A DNA stretch of 50,000 bases, from assembly GCA_963575745.1 (NCBI GenBank), contig CAUYUJ010019915.1:715432-765431 (forward strand). Reading direction: 5' to 3'. The notes below the pieces were generated by a model. That model was not told the DNA's origin and did not search any database. It saw nothing but the letters and a program-made list of their open reading frames with translations. The position numbers and the translations under genes are program-made. Below, in pieces: positions 1 through 11,552 of this stretch. Origin of the DNA: Prorocentrum cordatum (lineage: Eukaryota; Sar; Dinophyceae; Prorocentrales; Prorocentraceae). The number at the start of each line of letters is the position of its first letter. The first letter of the stretch is position 1.

Positions 1-1625
1 CACACAAACACGCACGCACACAACACACACCACACACAACACACTCGCGCACACACAACACAACACACAACACACACAGCACACAAACAACACACAAACA
101 GACAAACACACACCCAACCACACAGACACAGACACATAGACACACAGCCACACAGACACACAGACACACAGACACACAGACACACAGACACTGACAGACA
201 CTGACACACACACAGACACATAAACGCAAACAGACAAGCGCACAAGCACGCAAACACACAAACACACACAGACAAGCACACACGCACGCAAACACACAAA
301 CACACACAGACACAATCACACAAACACACAACCACACAAACACTCAACCGCACAAACACACAAACACAGCACACACACAGCACACAACACACAACACACA
401 CAGCACACAAACACGCAACCACAAACACACAAACACACCAACACACAACCACACACGCACAACACACAAACACACACACTTACACACGCACAAACACACA
501 CAAACGCACAGCCGCACAAGCACACACACGCACAAACACACGCAACCACAAACACGAACACAAACCCAAACACAACCATGCGCATGAACACAAACACAAC
601 CACACTAACAAACACACACAAACACAACCACAACCACACACCCAAACACAACCGCAACCACAAACACAAACACAACGACACACAAACACAAACACAAACA
701 CAAACACAAACACAAACACAAACACAAACACAAACACAAGCACAAGCATAACCACAATCACAACCACACACACAAACACAAACACGAACGCAAACCCAAA
801 CACGAACATGTACATGAGCACTCACATAAACACAATAACAAACACAAACACAAACACCACCACAACCACAAACACAAACACAAGCACAACCAACAACACA
901 CATAAAGACAAAGACAAACACAACCACAAACAAAAACACAAACACAAGCACTAACACAAGCACAAGCACAAACACAACACACACAGACAGACAGACAAAC
1001 AGAAAGACACACACAGACTGACGCACACACACATACACACAGACAGACAGACACCGACAGACACACAGACAGACACACACATACAGACACACACACAGAC
1101 AGGCACACACACAGACACACACAGACACACACACAGACAGACACACACAGACAGACACACACAGACAGACGGACACACACAGACTGACGCACACACAGAC
1201 ACACAGACAGACACACTCAGACAGACACACACACAGACAGACACACACAGACAGACACACACACAGACTGACGCACACACAGACGGACACACACACAGAC
1301 AGACACACACAGACAGACACACACAGACAGACACACACAGACAGACACACACCGTCAGTCACACACACAGACAGACACACAGACAGACACACACAGACAG
1401 ACACACGCAGACACACACAGACACACAGACAGACAGACGCACCGCACAGACGTACACAGACAGACACAGACACACAGACACAGACACACCGACACAGACA
1501 GACAGACACACAGGCGCAGACACAGACATACACACAGACGGACAACACAGACACACTCACAGACACACACAGACACACAGACAGACACACACACAGACAC
1601 ACACACCACACACGTACACACATTT
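1..1625. repeat. CA-rich satellite: (CA)n, ACAAACAC and ACACAGAC arrays
   Basis: Degenerate tandem repeat built from ACACAA, ACAAACAC and, after about 965, ACACAGACAGAC units. It is strongly strand-asymmetric, with almost no G or T on the plus strand except within GACAG units. Long frames on the minus strand translate to Cys/Val/Ser runs and are repeat artefacts. I see no gene in it. Confidence 0.95.
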
Positions 1626-1923
1626 TTCCGTCGGCGGCTAGGCAGAGTGACTGCGCTGGCGGTGAGGCGGTGGAAGATGCCCGAACGCGAATTCGGCCAC
1701 CATGCAGGAGGGGAGGGAGGAGGCGCCAGGCGACGGCAGGAGGGAGGAGGAAGCCGGTCACACACACACACACCTCCCTTGTCCAAGAACCTCGTCCCCA
1801 TCTTTTTTCCCGGTGCAGTTGCTCCTGGGGGCGTCCGGGGATCGCTGCTCCTGCTCCCTCCTGGCCTCCTGGCGCCGCCCCCCCCCCAGACTCTTCTGCT
1901 ATGCCCCCCCACCCCCCCAACCC

Positions 1924-2033
1924 TGCACTCTCTCGAGCTCAGCCTTGATGGCCTGCAGCCGGGTGTCGGCTCGATCTGCTCCAGGTCGTCGAAGATGGTG
2001 GCGTCCCAGAAGACCTCGAGCACTGGTTCGTGC
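1924..2033 (-). other. Exon-like fragment, minus strand, with an apparent one-base slip
   Basis: On the minus strand this GC-balanced stretch reads as acidic coiled-coil-like protein: [18 protein letters not shown] in one frame, followed directly by [16 protein letters not shown] in the next frame. Adding one base near 1966 would join them. It follows an AG and is followed by CAG|GG. It could be a decayed exon, a retrocopy fragment or chance. I do not recognise a family. Confidence 0.25.
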
Positions 2034-2302
2034 CCCCTCGGTCGCAGGGGGGCCGAGGCCCGCTGCCCGCGCAAGGGCCTGCACTGCGCGCCTTCCCCTC
2101 CTCCTCCTCCTCCTCCTCCGCCGCCTGCCTCTCCTCTGAGGCCTCTCCTGCATACTCTTCACATGGGAGTGTTGGCCTCGCCGATCTCTTCCATGCAGGC
2201 GCCTCGACGCCCCCTCCGCAACGCGCCTTCGTGGCGCCGTGCGCGCGGAGCCGAGCCCGAGGCCGAGCCCCGCCCCGCAATCACCGGGAGGCCCCCTTGC
2301 AG

Positions 2303-2469
2303 TTACGTCGGGCGCGTCCCCCTAATCACAGGAGGAATTTTCAAAAATAGTCAACAGATAGTCAGGGGACGATTTTTCCATTCTCTTCCGGCAATTTGTG
2401 AATATCTTTTGGGTATTTTGAAAAAAAATCGCCCAACATCCGCCCGGAGGTGGACATGCCCGACCTAAC
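2303..2469. mobile_element. MITE-like element, TCGGGC...GCCCGACCTA family, copy 1
   Basis: The left end reads ACGTCGGGCGCGTCCCCCTA and the right end GGTGGACATGCCCGACCTA, which form terminal inverted repeats with related spacing in the other copies (3390, 14024, 17333, and half-copies at 17917 and 20687). The interior is AT-rich with runs of A and phrases such as AAAATAGTCAA. There is no coding capacity, so it would depend on a transposase elsewhere. Confidence 0.7.
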
Positions 2470-3179
2470 CCTACAGCCCAAGCGTCTCAGGAGCGCACGT
2501 CACGGCCAACCTAGCGGCGGGAGCCGTGGCAGCGCAGAGAGGCCTGCGGTTGGTACCAAGCAGGTCCGTGTCGGGCCAAGCAGGTTACTCTTCCTCCGCC
2601 CGCTCCCTCCTCCACTGTGGGGGGGGGCTGGTCCGATGCGGGAGTTTTATACGTGCATGCCGTTCGGGGGGCCGATGCACCATGACCACGGGGAGCGGCG
2701 GGTATGGACATGCTCGTCGCCCCCCCCCCCCCCTTGGACCAGATATGTGCTTATCCATTGGGGCCCTGAGGCGAGGGGGAGGCAGGTACCCATTGCTCGT
2801 CGAAGCTAGGCTCCTCCTCCTCCTCCTCCTCCTCCTCCAGTTAGATCCCCAGTCTCCACTACTCTTCAGGCATCCTCCGGTTTCAAGGATCGAGCGGTTC
2901 TCCTTCTTCCCTCGTCTGCAGGGGGCGGGCGGAGGTCCAATTTAGCTCGACGCCTGTCTGCACGTTTCGACCCACTTCTTTTCCGACCGATGGGTCGCTG
3001 TGGACAGGTTCGGCCCTCCCCCTCCCCCCCCCCTGGGCCCCAGATCTGTTCGGCCCCGCCCGGTGTCCTGGGACATAAGCCACTTCGATAGTGGATGTGC
3101 ACGAATTCGGGCCTCGCAGCTGGGAGACTGCTTGACTGCACGGGAGCTTCTGTCCCGCCCGTGTGCACCGAACCAGGCT

Positions 3180-3295
3180 GATAAAAGACACGTGTGATAA
3201 AAACAGGTGTGATAAACAACACATGTTTTTTATTACATTTTTTATCACACTTGTTCGTTGTCTATCACACTTATTTGTTATCACGCATGTGAGGA
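3180..3295. repeat. Hairpin-forming GTGTGATAAA / TTTATCACAC repeat
   Basis: GTGTGATAAA occurs twice on the left and TTATCACAC three times on the right, around an AT-rich centre. The two halves are inverted with respect to each other and could form an imperfect stem. It contains no coding sequence. Confidence 0.6.
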
Positions 3296-3389
3296 CGGGT
3301 CCGCGGATTTCAAGAAAGATCTCGTGGATGCGCTGCTGCTGATCATCTCGAAGGCGCCGCGGCTCCTTCCTTCCTGACGAACCTATCTT

Positions 3390-3530
3390 TAAGTCGGGCC
3401 TGTCCCTCTGCAGGATAAATATTCAAAGATAGTTGCCTGGGGACAATGTTTGAGCATTTTTTTGAGTACGGTTTGACAATCTTTACTTTTTCGTCCAAAC
3501 TCTGCCTGTAGGGGGACATGCCCGACCTAA
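3390..3530. mobile_element. MITE-like element, TCGGGC...GCCCGACCTAA family, copy 2
   Basis: The left end is AAGTCGGGCCTGTCCCTCTG and the right end CCTGTAGGGGGACATGCCCG followed by ACCTAA. The two ends are inverted copies over roughly 25 bases. The interior is AT-rich, 141 bp in all, and non-coding. Confidence 0.75.
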
Positions 3531-4165
3531 TCCTATCTTCGCCTGTCTCACTGTTCCGTCTCCAGTGCTCAGGTGGCGTCTTTCGGGCCGAGCTTGCAGA
3601 ATCTGCGACGATTTTCACAAGGATCTGGGCTCGTCCACCTTTCGTTTCTTACTTGCTAGGTCTCCCGCAGGGGCGCGAATGTGATCACGCTTCTCGCTTC
3701 GTGCGGCGAAAGAGGGCGAGTGTACTTCGATCGTGCCTCGCGCTGCTTCGATCCGCGAAAATAGGTGACACATGTTTTGTACCACCCAGGCATGTTCGTC
3801 GGTAGTGTGAGTTTTTTTTGTTGACATCCCACGCGGAGGGCGGGTGCAGAACCAAGCTGGGTTTTCTTAAGGGGGCACGGGATGAACGCCTCGGCACTTG
3901 GCAGAGTAGTCGTGGCTGCTGGCCGCAGAGGTTCGTTTCGCCAGTGCTGGCAGCTTGTGGCCGATTCGGGAGTTTGACGAGACACGCTCCGGGCTTGAAA
4001 CTTGCGACGAAAGGATCCCCATTTGTTGAACGGCAGGGAGCCCACTATTTGCTGATTCCTACTGTCCTTCTGGCAGTTGGCTCGGCAGGGGGCATCGCTT
4101 TGAGTCTTTTTGCGCACCTGCCGGGCGCTTGCCGCGACGACGTCGTCTCCATATTCTTTGGACGC

Positions 4166-4362
4166 CCGAAATGGGCACGGAAAGAATGTGTACAATGCCC
4201 AACAACAAATGTTGTCCCAAACCAACAGCGGCCACTGTTGGGCAGGCGGCCTTCTGTCTCAAATGGACACAAGCCGCGGCGGCGCGGACAGCGAGTCCTG
4301 TTCAAAATGAACAGGAACTGCTGTTGGGCATTGTACCCATTCTTTCCGTGCCCATCTCGTGC
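4166..4362. mobile_element. Short inverted-repeat element with ends about 42 bp long
   Basis: The left end (ATGGGCACGGAAAGAATG, then TGTACAATGCCCAACA) and the right end (TGTTGGGCATTGTACCC, then ATTCTTTCCGTGCCCAT) are near-perfect inverted copies. The central 110 bp has no coding signal. This is MITE-like structure seen directly; no second copy was found in the window. Confidence 0.7.
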
Positions 4363-4889
4363 GTGCAGAAGATTCTGCGCCGTGGTTTGTTCTCTGGGTG
4401 TTTTCCAGACCGCCCGAAACGAGCCTCGGAGGGTGGCCGGCCTTGAGCGCCGGCACCGGCGTCGGCGTCGTCTGCCAGTAGGTACACACTGCATCTTCCG
4501 GGGGCCGTGCCCGTCCTGTGAGCTGCCGTCTTCTCTTGGGCCCCGCGCGGGCTCGACGTGATCTCGAGTCGGATTCGGCGTCCATTCGACGCAGATTCGG
4601 CGTGGACTCGACGCAGGTTCGATGTGCGACGCGGCTTCCACGTCGAACGTGGGCTCAATGCGGGCAGCAGCGCGACGAGTCAAAGAATGCCACCCGAAGA
4701 TGCAACATAATGCCCTTGCGCCCCCCGAAAGTCGCGCACCAGAGGTCACTCTGGCAAAGGGCTGCCCGGTTTTCAGGGGTCGTAGCCCGAGTCTGTGGCA
4801 GCTGTTCAGGGCGATCTTTGCACCCCCAGAACGCCGGCGATGCGCAGCTGCTGGAACGCGTGCCGAGGCAGGAGATGCGGGTAAGACTT

Positions 4890-5050
4890 ATATCCATATC
4901 TACTGCGTCTTGGAGTTTCTGGGAAGGGGCGGCAAAAGGCCGAGGCGCAGTGGATATGGACAAAATCTAGCTTCTAGGGGCCAGACTTTTTTATCCATAT
5001 ACACTGCGCCTCTGGTCGCTGGGGAAGTGAGCCCATAACTCCAAGACGCA
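4890..5050. repeat. Inverted-repeat family TATCCATATCCACTGCGCC, copy 1
   Basis: TATCCATATCTACTGCG faces CGCAGTGGATATGGA across about 50 bp, and a second TATCCATATACACTGCGCC follows. A related copy lies in opposite orientation at 21512-21680, sharing the phrase TTTCTGGGAAGGGGCG as its complement. It is a non-coding dispersed element. Confidence 0.6.
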
Positions 5051-5093
5051 ACGGTTATGAATACAACTCTTGCCCAGGACAACCTCTGGGAAC

Positions 5094-5200
5094 CAACGAT
5101 CGGCGGTGAAATCCGAACCCTACCTTCGCCGATCAACGATTCACGATTCAGGCAACTCGATGGGCGGCGCGGGCAGGGGTCGGAATTCGTCGAGCACGCC
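5094..5200. mobile_element. MITE-like element, CGGCGGTGAAATCCGAACCC family, copy A
   Basis: The left end is CGATCGGCGGTGAAATCCGA and the right end GGTCGGAATTCGTCGAGCAC, inverted copies of one another. The interior GATTCAGGCAACTCGATGGG is shared with copy B at 25895-25990. It is non-coding. Confidence 0.65.
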
Positions 5201-5614
5201 TCGAAATTCTTGATGCTTCGCGTATCCCCACCAGCGCCCGCAGCCCAGGTCGACCTCTGACGCCGCATGCGCCTTCGCTTGCGGCTGGGACGGAAAAGTA
5301 TCCCCACAAGCCCATCCAGACACGATCGCCAGGTGAGTTGCCTTAATGAGGGCAGCGTAGAAGCATGCAGTGCGTCAGCCGCCTTGGATCCCTTTCGGCG
5401 GTGCGGGGAGGGCGGGAACATTCATTGTATGAGTCGTCAAAGGGTAGGTTGAACAGGTCGACCTGACGCCGTTTTGGCTCTATGGGGGTTCTCTTGGGGT
5501 CCTCTTCGGCAAATGCTGACCTGCCACGGTTAGGTCATCGGGGACGGGCTCCTGCACCATCATTATGCTAGCGCTTTTCCGAACGGGTTTAGAAACACAT
5601 CAGACCATATTGCC

Positions 5615-6227
5615 CCAGATGAGGAGGAGGAGGAAGAGGAGGAGAAGGAGGCGTAGGAGGAGGAGGATGAGGGAGGAGGAGGAAGAGAGGAGGGAGGAGG
5701 GAGGAGGGAGGGAGGGAGGGAGGATGAGGATGAGGATGGTGATGATGATAATGCTGATGATGATGAGGAGGAACATGAGGATGAGTAATAATAATGATAT
5801 GCATACTCGTAATATTGAGATTAAGAACCAACATACGACTACGAATATTAAGCATCAGACTACTCGAAGTAATAGTAATACGAAGAACAACAACATCATA
5901 ATACTTTTCGTAATACTAGCAATGATAATACGTAAAATAATACGAATGCCAATTAGTACTACTAATATTATTATCAAAAACAGGAATGCGAATATTCATA
6001 CGGATACTAACAAACATGCTGTTGCTCAGAAGAATAATAGCAATATGAGGAATGATACTATTAATTATGCGATTGTTACGAATGTATTATTACCAACCAT
6101 AGAAACAATACTTCTATACATAATAAGCATATTAATACCAATACGATTCATGCCAAGAGTAATACGAATTAATAATAAGAGGAGGGGGAGGAGGGACAGG
6201 AGGAGGAGGGGAGGGAGGGGGAGAAAG
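5615..6227. repeat. GGA/GAT low-complexity tract and AT-rich tract before an exon
   Basis: Runs of GGA and GAT units to about 5790 give way to an AT-rich segment rich in AATA and ATTA to about 6180, then GGA-rich DNA up to 6227. The 239-residue frame over it is compositionally biased and not a gene, except that its last 16 codons coincide with the first gamma-COP exon candidate. Confidence 0.8.
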
Positions 6228-6229
6228 AG

Positions 6230-6278
6230 GTTGCATGCGGCCCTGGATGTGTGTCTCGTTGTCGATGCTTTTCCGAGG
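6230..6278 (+). CDS. COPG: Coatomer gamma subunit, exon 1 of those found (tentative)
   Basis: Reads LHAALDVCLVVDAFPR after a split first codon. It lies between AAAGAG|G and AGG|GTCTGAGG. It fits the helix just before the conserved LCEFIED motif of gamma-COP, where plant and animal proteins have K-R-A-I-V-D-x-I and then about nine residues to a proline. The join to the next exon is in phase but leaves two extra residues compared with homologues. This is therefore the weakest of the eight exons, and the exact donor is open: ending at 6272 would restore the length but lacks a usual donor. It belongs to the alpha-solenoid (HEAT-like) trunk. Confidence 0.5.
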
Positions 6279-8392
6279 GTCTGAGGTCGCCCGGAGCCGT
6301 CTCGGGTTTCTCTCGGGGTCCTCGCGGAGCCACTTGGTGTTTTTTTTGGTCCCTCTTGGGGCTCTTTTTGGGAGTCTGGGGGCCCTCTTGGGGCTCTTTG
6401 GGGGGGTCAGGGGGACCTCTTGGGACCGTCTTGGGCCCCCCCTTTGGGGCTCTGATGGGAGGAGATCGATCAAAGAGGGGGGGTCAATTTAGGCCCCCCC
6501 CCTCAGAAGCTCGAAGATGGCCTCTTGGGGGCTTCTTGGGCCGCTCTTGGGCCCCCCTTCGGCGCTCTTGTGGCCGTGTTGTGTTCGTCTTGGGCCCCTC
6601 TGGGGCCTCTCTAGGGCATCTCGGGGCCATCTTGAGGCCCAAAAGGCCCATCGGAAGCGAACAAGCGAAAAGCTAAACAACATTGATATTCCTTAGGTTT
6701 TTGACAGAGTTTGGCCTCCGTGGACGTGCATTGGGAGGCGGGAGTGGCACTTTGAACCCTCTTGGGGCTTTCTTGGGGCGTCTTGGAGGCTTGCCGGAGG
6801 CTATCTTGAGCGATGTTGAGGTATCTTGAGCCATCTTAGGGGCCTTCTTGGGCTGTCTTGGGCCCTCTTCGAGCCATCTTGGGCCATATTGGGCGCTCTG
6901 ATCCCTCGCAGGGCGCCCCTTCCAGGTCCAGGTGCGGGGGTAGGGGGAGGGGTCAAGACACCCTCCTAGATAACAAGCCGTCTAGCCCACTCCCACCCGC
7001 CCTCCCAACACATGAGTAACATCCGAGCCTCAGCATGTTCAGCGGTCGTCTTTGGATGGACAGCTAGTGGGAACCAAAACCGAGCCCATGTGCGCAACGC
7101 TGGGGCGAGGTGCGCCACGCGTGCCAGGCGCGCCACGCGCACCAGGCACCCTTGGGGCCCAAGCGTGCCAGGCACGCCTGATGCGCCAGATGCGCCACGT
7201 GCCTCCGCATGCGCCAGGTGTGCCGCATACTCCAGCCGCGCCAGGTGCGCCACGTTCGGGGCACGTGCAGAGTGTGTCAGGTGCGCCTGCGCACGTGAGA
7301 GCACACATCGGGAAACATGTCGGCCCCCACCATCCTTGTCGGAAACCAATGCCCATCATTGTGTCTGGTGAGCCTGCGCACAGCAGGCCGTACGCCACCA
7401 GCCCCGCCGTCCCTGTCAAAAACCACTTGACAGTGATCGCGGGGTGGCCGCTCATGATCCAGATTTAGCCGCGGGGAGCATTTTGCATTTTTTGTTGTAA
7501 TGGATGGTAGCCCTACGCGCAGAAGGCGATATGCTGACACCCCCGCCGTCCTGGTAAGAAACAATACAAAGTGTTTGCGGGCCTCGCGAATATGAATCCA
7601 GACTTTGCCCCAAAGTGTATGGTTCTTTGACGTCGATGGTGTGGGGGGGGCGCATGGGGTTGGTGTCGCATGCTCCGAATTTGGAGGCAGAATGTGTGTG
7701 TGTGTGTTTGTGTGTTCGTATGGCTTTTTGAAACGGATGGCTGGGAGGGGGTGATCATGGTGCCCTCATGGTTCCTGGCTGGCTGCCGGCTCCCTGGGGG
7801 AGGGGATGTGCACTGCATGGGAAAGAGGGGGAGGGGCGAACCCCTCCCCCGAGCAGGGGAAGGCGGGCTCTGCGGCAGGGAACTCCGCTGGACCGCCTGG
7901 CACAGCGGGCTCTGCCGCGCGCTCGCCCGCTCAAGCGCGGCCGCGGAGCGCGGCCGCGGAGCGCGGCCGCGGAGGCCCCCCTCGGCCTGCTTCCGGGGCT
8001 GCTTGCGCGCCTGCCCTCCCCGGCCCTGGCCGCGGGAGCGAGGAGGACGAGGAGCATCGGGGGCGGAAAAGAGGGGGGTGATGACTAGGGGGGGGTGGAT
8101 ATCATGGTGGGGGCCATGGTATCTCCCCAGATTTCAGGGCGCCTCTTCTTGTTTCATTACGTCCCTGGCCTCCCCGCGGGGCCGCGCACATGCCGCCGGT
8201 CATGATTTGCACCCCCCCTCTTGGACACCCCACTCTTGGCCGCTCCCGAGAGCAGGAGGGCGTGAGGGAGGACCGGTGGTTGGTGAGGGCAGGATTCGGA
8301 CGTCGCCACCCGACCGAGCAGGCCCGAGCGCCTCGGACGAGGGTGCCCGGGCTGCACGATCGTGCCGCACCCGCGCGCGCGTTCGCGGCATT

Positions 8393-8488
<96 letters not shown>

Positions 8489-11487
8489 TTGTTGTTGTTG
8501 CTGTTGTTGTTGTTGCTGTTTCGTCCCCCCCCTGTTTTTTTGTTTATGCTTATTATTCGTTTTTTTTTTCTTCTTATTCTTCTTCGTCTTCGTCTTCTGA
8601 TTCTTTCATGCCAGAAACTGCCCGGCACCCCGAGCGCAGCCCGCCAGGTGCCCGCCGCGCGGGAGGTGGGCCTGCTGCACCTCTGCGAGTTCATCGAGGA
8701 CCCTGCCCCGTCTCCCCCCCCGCCCGTGCGTGCCGCTCGTCCGCCCGCCCCCCCCCCCCTCCCGCTCCTCCTCCCTCTCGCGCTCCCGTCCTCTCGCGCT
8801 CCCCCTCCTCCCCTCCCTCCCTGCTCCCTGTGCCTTGCTCCCTGCTCCCCTGTGCCTTGCTCCTCCTCCTCCTCCTCCTCCTCCTCCTCCTCCTCTTGTT
8901 CCTCCTCCTCCCCTCCTCCTCCTCCTCCTCCTCCTCCTCCTCCTCCCCTGCAGCATGGCAGCAACATGTTTGTATGTTTGTTCTGGTGTTCATGATCTGT
9001 TCTCGTGCGCCTACGCCTTCAGTTCCTCAGGGGACCAATGGTTTTGCAACGATCTCGACATGCACGTCCGCGCCGTGGGGCCGCACAATACCCTTTGACA
9101 GAGTTGTTGTGTGCGCGATCTGATGTTTGCGACATGCGCGCGCGTGTGGTTTGCATGGCCCCGTTCGACCGAACGGCCACACAAGTATGTTTATATTATG
9201 ATTTCAGCGAGTGCGCACGCACTCATATCCATGTGTTTTCGTTGAAGAATGGCTTTGTGATCGGTGTGCTGGTAACCATGTTTGGAACACCGATGCTTTT
9301 GGCATGAATTTCACATGTGCGTGTGTGCGTGGCCAGTCTTGTATTATTCTCTTGCACAGGGTGTCTGGAGCTCTGACCACTTTATTTTGGCACGGCACCG
9401 CCTCCACCAGCCAGCGCGCCCCCAGCGCCCCCCCATCTCGCCCACCCCGTCCCCCCACCCACCAGCCAGCGCGCCCCCTCCGCCCCGACATTTTTATTTC
9501 GGCACAGCACCCTCCCCTCCCGCGCGCCCCCTCCGCATCCTCCCCGCCCGCCAGCCAGCGCGCCCCCTCCGCCCCGACCCTTATATTTCGGCGCGCCCCC
9601 CCCCCCCCCCCACACCCCCCTCAGACCACCATCCCCCCCACCACCAGCCAGCGCGCCCCCTCCGCCCCGACCCTTTCATTTCGGCACGCCACCCCCCCCA
9701 TCCCCGCGCGCCCCCCCGCATCCTCCCCCCCCCCACCCACCGGCCAGCGCGCCCCCTCCCGCCCCGACCCTTATTTCGGCACGCCCCCCCCCCCCCCCGC
9801 ACCATCCCACGCGCCCCCTCCGCATTCCCCCCCACCCGCCCGACCCTTTTATTCGGCACGCCCCCCCCCATCCCGCGCGCCCCCTCCGCATGCATCCCCC
9901 CCACCCACCAGCCAGCGCGCCCCCCTCCCGCCCCAACCTTTTATTTTCATCACGCCCCCCCCACCCCACACCACGCATCCCCCACTCTCCAGCCAGGCGC
10001 GCCCCCTTCGCCCGATTCTTTTATTTCGGCACTGCCCCCCCCACCCATCTCGCGCGCCCCCCCCGCATCCTCCCCCATCTCGGCACAGCACACTCCTCCG
10101 CCCCGACCCTTTATTTCGGCACGGCGCCCCCCCCCCCACCCCGCGCAACCCCCTCATCGCCATCCCTCCATCGCCCCCACCCACCAGCCAGCGCGCCCCC
10201 TCCGCCCCGTACCCTTTTAGTTCGGCACGGAGCGCCCCGCCCATCCCCGCGCGCCCCCTCCGCAGCCCCCCACCTACCAGCCAGCGCACCGCCCTCCGCC
10301 CCGACCCTTTATTTCGGCACGCCCTCCCTATCCCACTCGCCCCCTCCACCGCATCCCCCCCACCCGCCCGACATATTTTATTTCGGCACTCCCCCCCCAC
10401 CCCGCGCGCCCCCTCCGCACCATCCCCCCGCCCACCAGCCAGCGCCCCTCCGCCCCGAACCCTTCTTTCGGCACGGCCCCCCCCCTATCCCCGCGCGCCC
10501 CCCCGCATCCCCCACCCCACCAGCCAGCGCGCCCTCTCCGCCCCGACCTTTTATTTTTGGCACGCCCCCCCCCCCCCACACACGGCCAGCCCAGCTCCTC
10601 CTCGCCAGCCAGCCAGCCTGCTCCCCCGCCCCGCCCTGAAGACCCCTGTTCGGCATCTTCGCAAATGTGAATACTGCTCCCTCCCTCTATTCCCCCTCCT
10701 GGTCTACTGACTCCAATTCCTGCTCCTGTCGCTCCCCTTTCCTCCTCGCCCTCCTCCGTCCTCGCCCTCCCTCCCCCATTCTCTCTCTCTCTCGTCCTCG
10801 TCGTCCCGTGTCTTCATTTCTCTCAGTCGTCATTCGCTTCCCCCGCTTTCAGCCCCTCATTATCCTCCCCCTCTTCCTCCTCCGCCTCTTTGTCTCGTCC
10901 TACATTTCCCTTCCCAGTCCTCCTCCTCCACCTCCTCCTCCTCCCTCTCCTGTATGTCCTGGAGCTATGGCACGCGTGCTTCTTGTTTATACGGGTTCAT
11001 GATGAATTCCGTCTTACGGTCGCAGCGAGTGCTCCGCTATGTTTATTGTACACGGAGGAGGGCGGGGGGGAGGGCAATCGATAAGGTGAGAATTCAGTTC
11101 CAGGATGGACGATCGTGCATAATCAAAATGAAACACCGATGTGCCGAGGTGAACCGTGAACCCTTACCTCCATGGAGGGATGGGGGGTCGAGCCTTACCC
11201 TCTTTAGGCATTGAGTCCAATCTAGCTGACATTCGCGCGTGACAGACCACCTCTCGTGTTCGAGCAACTCCGCAGTGTGTACGGTAGGCGCAAGGTCGCG
11301 ATGACCTGCCGCATGCAGGTCCATGAGTCGGGAAGGCGGTTGATGATGGTAACGACAGCATCGGCGACCACGACTATGATAATGATGCTGATGCCGGCGG
11401 CGATGATGACGGGGGCGACGACAACGACGACGACGATAGCGACGGTGGTGATGAGGACGATGACGATGGCGATGGTGATAGATATGG

Positions 11488-11552
<65 letters not shown>

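Larger units (their letters stand above)
1626..6229. other. Intergenic or intronic DNA upstream of the first recognised gamma-COP exon
   Basis: This stretch has no convincing long gene. It holds two copies of the TCGGGC...GCCCGA inverted-repeat element (2303-2469, 3390-3530), a hairpin-rich GTGTGATAAA segment (3180-3295), a 197-bp inverted-repeat element (4166-4362), one copy of the TATCCATATCCACTGCGCC family (4890-5050), one copy of the CGGCGGTGAAATCC family (5094-5200) and GGA/GAT low-complexity DNA (5615-5790), followed by an AT-rich tract to 6180. A good donor-like AG|GTGAGT lies at about 5331 without a recognisable exon before it. Earlier gamma-COP exons may be hidden here but I could not identify them. 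Confidence 0.5.
6279..8647 (+). other. Gamma-COP intron 1 (2.4 kb)
   Basis: Proposed GT-AG intron. It contains degenerate CTTGGGGCC repeats (6300-6900), a GC-rich GCGCCAGG-type repeat (7090-7270), a (TG)n run at 7692-7713, and a (GTT)n tract at 8394-8520 followed by pyrimidine-rich DNA. No gene or transposon protein was recognised. Confidence 0.5.

Noticed and set aside
316-1920. A 534-residue minus-strand frame rich in Cys and Val
   Set aside because: It is the translation of the CA/ACAG satellite, with other frames equally open; no domain or codon bias.
9211-10710. A 499-residue Pro/Ser/Arg frame
   Set aside because: It follows the GC-rich minisatellite, with parallel frames in both strands.
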